Source of the DNA: Schizochytrium sp. CCTCC M209059
Lineage: Eukaryota > Sar > Bigyra > Thraustochytrida > Thraustochytriidae
Length of the DNA: 64,000 nt
Assembly (NCBI GenBank): GCA_000818945.1
Contig: KN805370.1
Span: forward strand, 384,111 to 448,110
Reading direction: 5' to 3'
Shown: positions 61,298 through 64,000 of the stretch, piece by piece
Numbering within the stretch: the stretch's first letter is position 1
How the letters are laid out: every line of letters begins with the position of its first letter
Program-made: the position numbers and the translations under genes
Notes under the pieces: generated by a model
Told to the model about the DNA's origin: nothing
What the model saw: the letters and a program-made list of their open reading frames with translations, nothing else
Databases searched by the model: none

Positions 61298-61822
61298 ATG
61301 ACCGCAGCGACGGCGATCCACGGCGGGCCGGCGTCGAGCTGGGAGGCGCAAGGCGGGCCGGAGCTGCGCGCGGGCGCGTCCTGGGTCGCGGTGGCCGGAG
61401 GTCTCGTGGCGACAGCCGCCGCCGCTGCCGGCCTCGTGGCACTCGCGAAGCGCAGCCGCGAGCAGCGCAGGGAATCGACGGCTCGGGCCGCCGAGGCGGA
61501 AAAGGCGAGCGCAGAAGCCTGCCAGCTCCAGGCCGCCAAGCCCTCCATCGAGATCGCCTATTGCTGCAAGTGCAAATGGGGTCTTCGCGCCGCCTGGATG
61601 GCCCAGGAACTGCTCAGCACCTTTGAGGCGGACCTGCGCAGCGTCAATCTTGCGCCATCCATGGAGGGCGGGACCTACAAAATCACGCTGCAGCCTTCCG
61701 GCCAAGTCATCTGGGACCGTCGCGTCGACGGCGGTTTTCCTGAGGCCAAGGAGGCCAAGCGCCGACTCCGCGACTCCATCTCGCCAGATCGGGCTCTCGG
61801 ACGCTGTCTCGACTGCAAGTAA
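61298..61822 (+). CDS. Membrane-anchored Rdx (SelW/SelT/SelH-like) thioredoxin-fold protein, Cys form
   Basis: 174 aa. A hydrophobic segment (WVAVAGGLVATAAAAAGLVAL, about residues 29-49) followed by a charged helix precedes the Rdx fold at about 83-165. The redox motif is IAYCCKCKWGLRAAWMAQEL, i.e. CxxC with Cys where selenoprotein family members may use Sec, then GGTYKITL, VIWDRRVDGGFPEAKEAKRR and SISPDRALG, which match the family end. SelW-type proteins are small thiol-redox proteins; the added anchor suggests a membrane-facing role (inference). No in-frame TGA lies in the motif, so no selenocysteine is needed. The stop lies in a GTAAG sequence, and a degenerate copy of the last ~50 bp follows at 61857-61918. 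Confidence 0.85.
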   Translation: MTAATAIHGGPASSWEAQGGPELRAGASWVAVAGGLVATAAAAAGLVALAKRSREQRRESTARAAEAEKASAEACQLQAAKPSIEIAYCCKCKWGLRAAWMAQELLSTFEADLRSVNLAPSMEGGTYKITLQPSGQVIWDRRVDGGFPEAKEAKRRLRDSISPDRALGRCLDCK

Positions 61823-61918
61823 GAGACATCTCGTCCTGTATTCAGACTTGGCTCATCTTGCCGGATTGGGCTCTCGGACGCGCTGTCTTGACTGTCGAAA
61901 AGGTTCACAAGTAAGTAA
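61784..61918. repeat. Short tandem duplication at the 3' end of the Rdx gene
   Basis: The segment encoding PDRALGRCLD (GGGCTCTCGGACG...) at 61784-61826 recurs, diverged, at about 61857-61918; the copy is followed by a GTAAGT. Confidence 0.75.
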
Positions 61919-62193
61919 AGGCCATTCATTGCACACATGGTCACTTCCCCATTTATTCATCGCCAAGCGTGTCTTGACACGTGTGAGTGATTGAGCGAGG
62001 TTCGCGTCGACCAGTCGCCGACATTCTATCCTTTTTTTTTTCGCATTAGAAAAGTCTGCGCGCTCCAGCATACTCTACATACACCCATGCTGCTGCACTT
62101 TTCTTATCTTTTTTGTTTTGATGATATTGTCTCTTCATGGTATACTCTACTAGTACTACTACTACAACCGACCAGAGCCCAAGCCCATGGCGC
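61823..62193. other. Tail-to-tail spacer
   Basis: About 370 bp. It holds the diverged copy of the Rdx 3' end and a poly-T run (62032-62041). Otherwise nothing is seen. Confidence 0.6.
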
Positions 62194-63969
62194 TCAAAAG
62201 TTCTTGGATGATACGACATTCTTGGCCACATATGCAACGGCCTCCCAGTGCTCCGTGTACGCTTTAGTTGACTTTCTCGAGACTGCAGACGAGTTCCTGG
62301 ACGACGACATCGAGTTCGAGGCGCTGAGACTCGAAAGTGAGCCGTCTTCGGCAACTTGCATGCCTTGCAAGTGACGCTGTAAAAACTGCTTCTTTTCCAG
62401 CTGCCGCTGTTCGATCGCACGTTTGCGACGTGCGAGCTCTGGAATTGTTCGATCTGAAGTCTCAGAACGAAAGCTTGGATGGTCTGCAGGCGGAGGGGAC
62501 GTCAATGGTAGAGCAGCGGAAGCGCTCGAGTACATGGATGAGAACGAAAAATCGCTGCCACGCGCTCCCGCATTCGCATTGCCGCCAAGACCAAGACCAC
62601 CAGCCCCTACACGTTTTGCGTCCTGCATCGCAGCCATGGCCAAAGGCCCAGTGATGCCGCGACGAGCTTCCCAGCATCGGCTCTGGATGACCTTGCGCAT
62701 TTCGCGCTCACGGCAAATACGCTCCAGTATAGCCCGCTCCGCGGAGGACGCAAGCTCTGGAAGCGCAAAGGTACCTCCGTCGTTCGCAATGGATGTCGTT
62801 CTGCCTTGGTCCTGAGCTTTATCGCCCGCAACCCGTTTTTTTTCATTCTGGTCCTTGGCATGATGCTGAGCAAGCTGTTCTTTGGTTGCTGAGCGAACTT
62901 TGGTCACGCTTCGCTTTCCACTTTGGGGAGTGGACGGGTCTTGGAAGTTTGTTGCAGCGTTACTGACCTTGCCACTGACATCGTCGTCATCGTCTGCGGC
63001 TGTCGCGCTTGTCATGGACAGCTTGCGTGGCAGCAAAGACTTTAAGGCTTTGACCGAAATCTTGCGTCGGAGCTGGGTATTGACCTTGGCCGCAAGCGAG
63101 TGCAGTTGCGACGCCGAACCGTCACAAGAGTCGCTATCCTCGACTAGAATGTGAATTCCAAAGTCCTGTCCGCCCAGCTCGCCGAGTTCTTCGACTGGTC
63201 CACTTTGATCAAGCGTGATGCACGTCTCACCATCGCTGACGTCTTCAGGGTCGTCGCTCGAGCTTGATGTGCACGTTGTCGTCGCGGCGGCGGCACTTTG
63301 CTTTTTACCTCTTGCATTACCACTTCTCGAATCATTGGCTTGAGGAGAAGATAGATGTGCTGGTTCACTCACAGGAAGTGAGCTGCTCGTGTTGGACAAA
63401 AGAGTCTGCTCTGGAGCAAGAGGAACATAGGGTGGGTAACTTGCGTCTGCAATGCGGATGCCAAGGTTCGGATCGTCCTGGCCAAGCAGGGTCTGCAGCA
63501 AATTTGCCTCCTCATCACGAAGCGCTTTAAGACGAGTCAGACGCCGCAGCGAAGCTGATTCATCGCCGGTCACGTGCTCACGTTTGCCCGGCTCGGTTCT
63601 GCTGTCGTGCTTTCCCTTTGCCTCAGTGGCATTCTCACGGGTTGCAGCTGTCGATGACGGCTGCGGCGTGTCTTCCTCCTGCCCATCTCCCAGTCCAAGA
63701 TCTTCATCATCTAGAGTTGCAGAAGACATGCACGGAGATGCAGAGGTGAGACTCATGAGGGAATGGGAGCTAAAGAGTCGAATTGAGGTGCGTCGCTGCT
63801 TAAGAGCGTCAAGGCGTTGTGCGAGGGCAAGCGCCTCGCGCATTTGTGCATGCGATTCCTCCGTGGCACCGGCAGCCCGCGCCTTCTCCACAGCTTGCAT
63901 CAAAAGCTCGCGCTCCGAGGTGCGCACCTGAGACTTTTTTCCGTATGGCGCATGAAAAAGTGCAGGCAT
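62194..63969 (-). CDS. Uncharacterised Ser-rich protein (5' extent uncertain)
   Basis: 591 aa from the ATG of MPALFHAPYGKK. The frame stays open to the window edge without an earlier ATG, so a 5' exon may lie outside. An N-terminal helix (ELLMQAVEKARAAGATEES) is followed by Ser/Asp/Glu-rich sequence, a central basic part (KVNTQLRRKISVKALKSLL), and helices near the end (ERAILERICREREMRKV and ARRKRAIEQRQLEKKQFL). The C-terminal EHWEAVAYVAKNVVSSKNF looks conserved in character. No known domain or catalytic motif was recognised. Confidence 0.62.
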   Translation of the reverse strand: MPALFHAPYGKKSQVRTSERELLMQAVEKARAAGATEESHAQMREALALAQRLDALKQRRTSIRLFSSHSLMSLTSASPCMSSATLDDEDLGLGDGQEEDTPQPSSTAATRENATEAKGKHDSRTEPGKREHVTGDESASLRRLTRLKALRDEEANLLQTLLGQDDPNLGIRIADASYPPYVPLAPEQTLLSNTSSSLPVSEPAHLSSPQANDSRSGNARGKKQSAAAATTTCTSSSSDDPEDVSDGETCITLDQSGPVEELGELGGQDFGIHILVEDSDSCDGSASQLHSLAAKVNTQLRRKISVKALKSLLPRKLSMTSATAADDDDDVSGKVSNAATNFQDPSTPQSGKRSVTKVRSATKEQLAQHHAKDQNEKKRVAGDKAQDQGRTTSIANDGGTFALPELASSAERAILERICREREMRKVIQSRCWEARRGITGPLAMAAMQDAKRVGAGGLGLGGNANAGARGSDFSFSSMYSSASAALPLTSPPPADHPSFRSETSDRTIPELARRKRAIEQRQLEKKQFLQRHLQGMQVAEDGSLSSLSASNSMSSSRNSSAVSRKSTKAYTEHWEAVAYVAKNVVSSKNF

Positions 63970-64000
63970 GCTTCGCAAAAGGCGAAATCCACGAATGCGT

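Noticed and set aside
61560..61580. Selenocysteine in the Rdx motif
   Set aside because: The CxxC motif is encoded entirely by Cys codons and there is no in-frame TGA, so no SECIS element is required.
61819..61855. Intron after the Rdx stop (GTAAGA to TATTCAG)
   Set aside because: It would be only about 37 bp, too short to be credible without transcript data.
1..64000. tRNA, rRNA or mobile elements
   Set aside because: Checked for T-loop boxes with plausible acceptor stems, and for transposase or reverse-transcriptase motifs; none convincing by eye. A tRNAscan or RepeatMasker run would decide.

Overview
The window looks like nuclear DNA of a GC-rich protist, most likely a thraustochytrid or related stramenopile. 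The evidence is long, mostly intronless ORFs with strong G/C third-position bias, a few short GT-AG introns (about 106-350 bp) with GTAAGT or GTACGT donors, nuclear-encoded mitochondrial proteins, two large myosins and eukaryotic ubiquitin-pathway enzymes. The genus is an inference; no marker gene is present. Two runs of N (15579-15982 and 41867-42076) are assembly gaps.

Layout, left to right: macro-domain protein (-); MyTH4-FERM myosin (+); multi-WW/PH/SH3 scaffold (-, 5' end lost in gap 1); UQCC6/Brawnin-like micropeptide (+) followed 45 bp later by an RS/RD-rich nuclear protein (+); coiled-coil protein (-); EF-hand-like/proline-rich protein (+); Rtt106/SSRP1-type histone chaperone (-); DUSP-MYND-USP deubiquitinase (+); coiled-coil PH protein (-); Mpo1-like membrane protein (+); membrane sulfotransferase (-); complex I subunit NDUFA2 (+); dual-specificity phosphatase fused to a RING finger (-); PH/zinc-ribbon myosin (-); membrane-anchored coiled-coil protein (-); alpha/beta hydrolase (-); UBE3C-like HECT ligase (+); mitochondrial aspartate aminotransferase (-); membrane-anchored Rdx (SelW-like) thioredoxin-fold protein (+); unknown protein (-) near the right edge.

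Strand alternates almost without break, so most genes lie in head-to-head pairs with long, repeat-rich GC-dense spacers and tail-to-tail pairs with short spacers. The spacers carry many microsatellites and alternating purine-pyrimidine tracts. No operon, mobile element, CRISPR array, rRNA or convincing tRNA was seen. The genes do not form one pathway, but three ubiquitin-system proteins (USP, HECT, phosphatase-RING), two myosins and four mitochondrial or membrane-redox proteins recur as themes. The most unusual items are the phosphatase-RING fusion, the multi-WW scaffold with alternating phospho-motif repeats, the PIP-like tail on the macro protein, and several stop codons that lie inside consensus splice donors.
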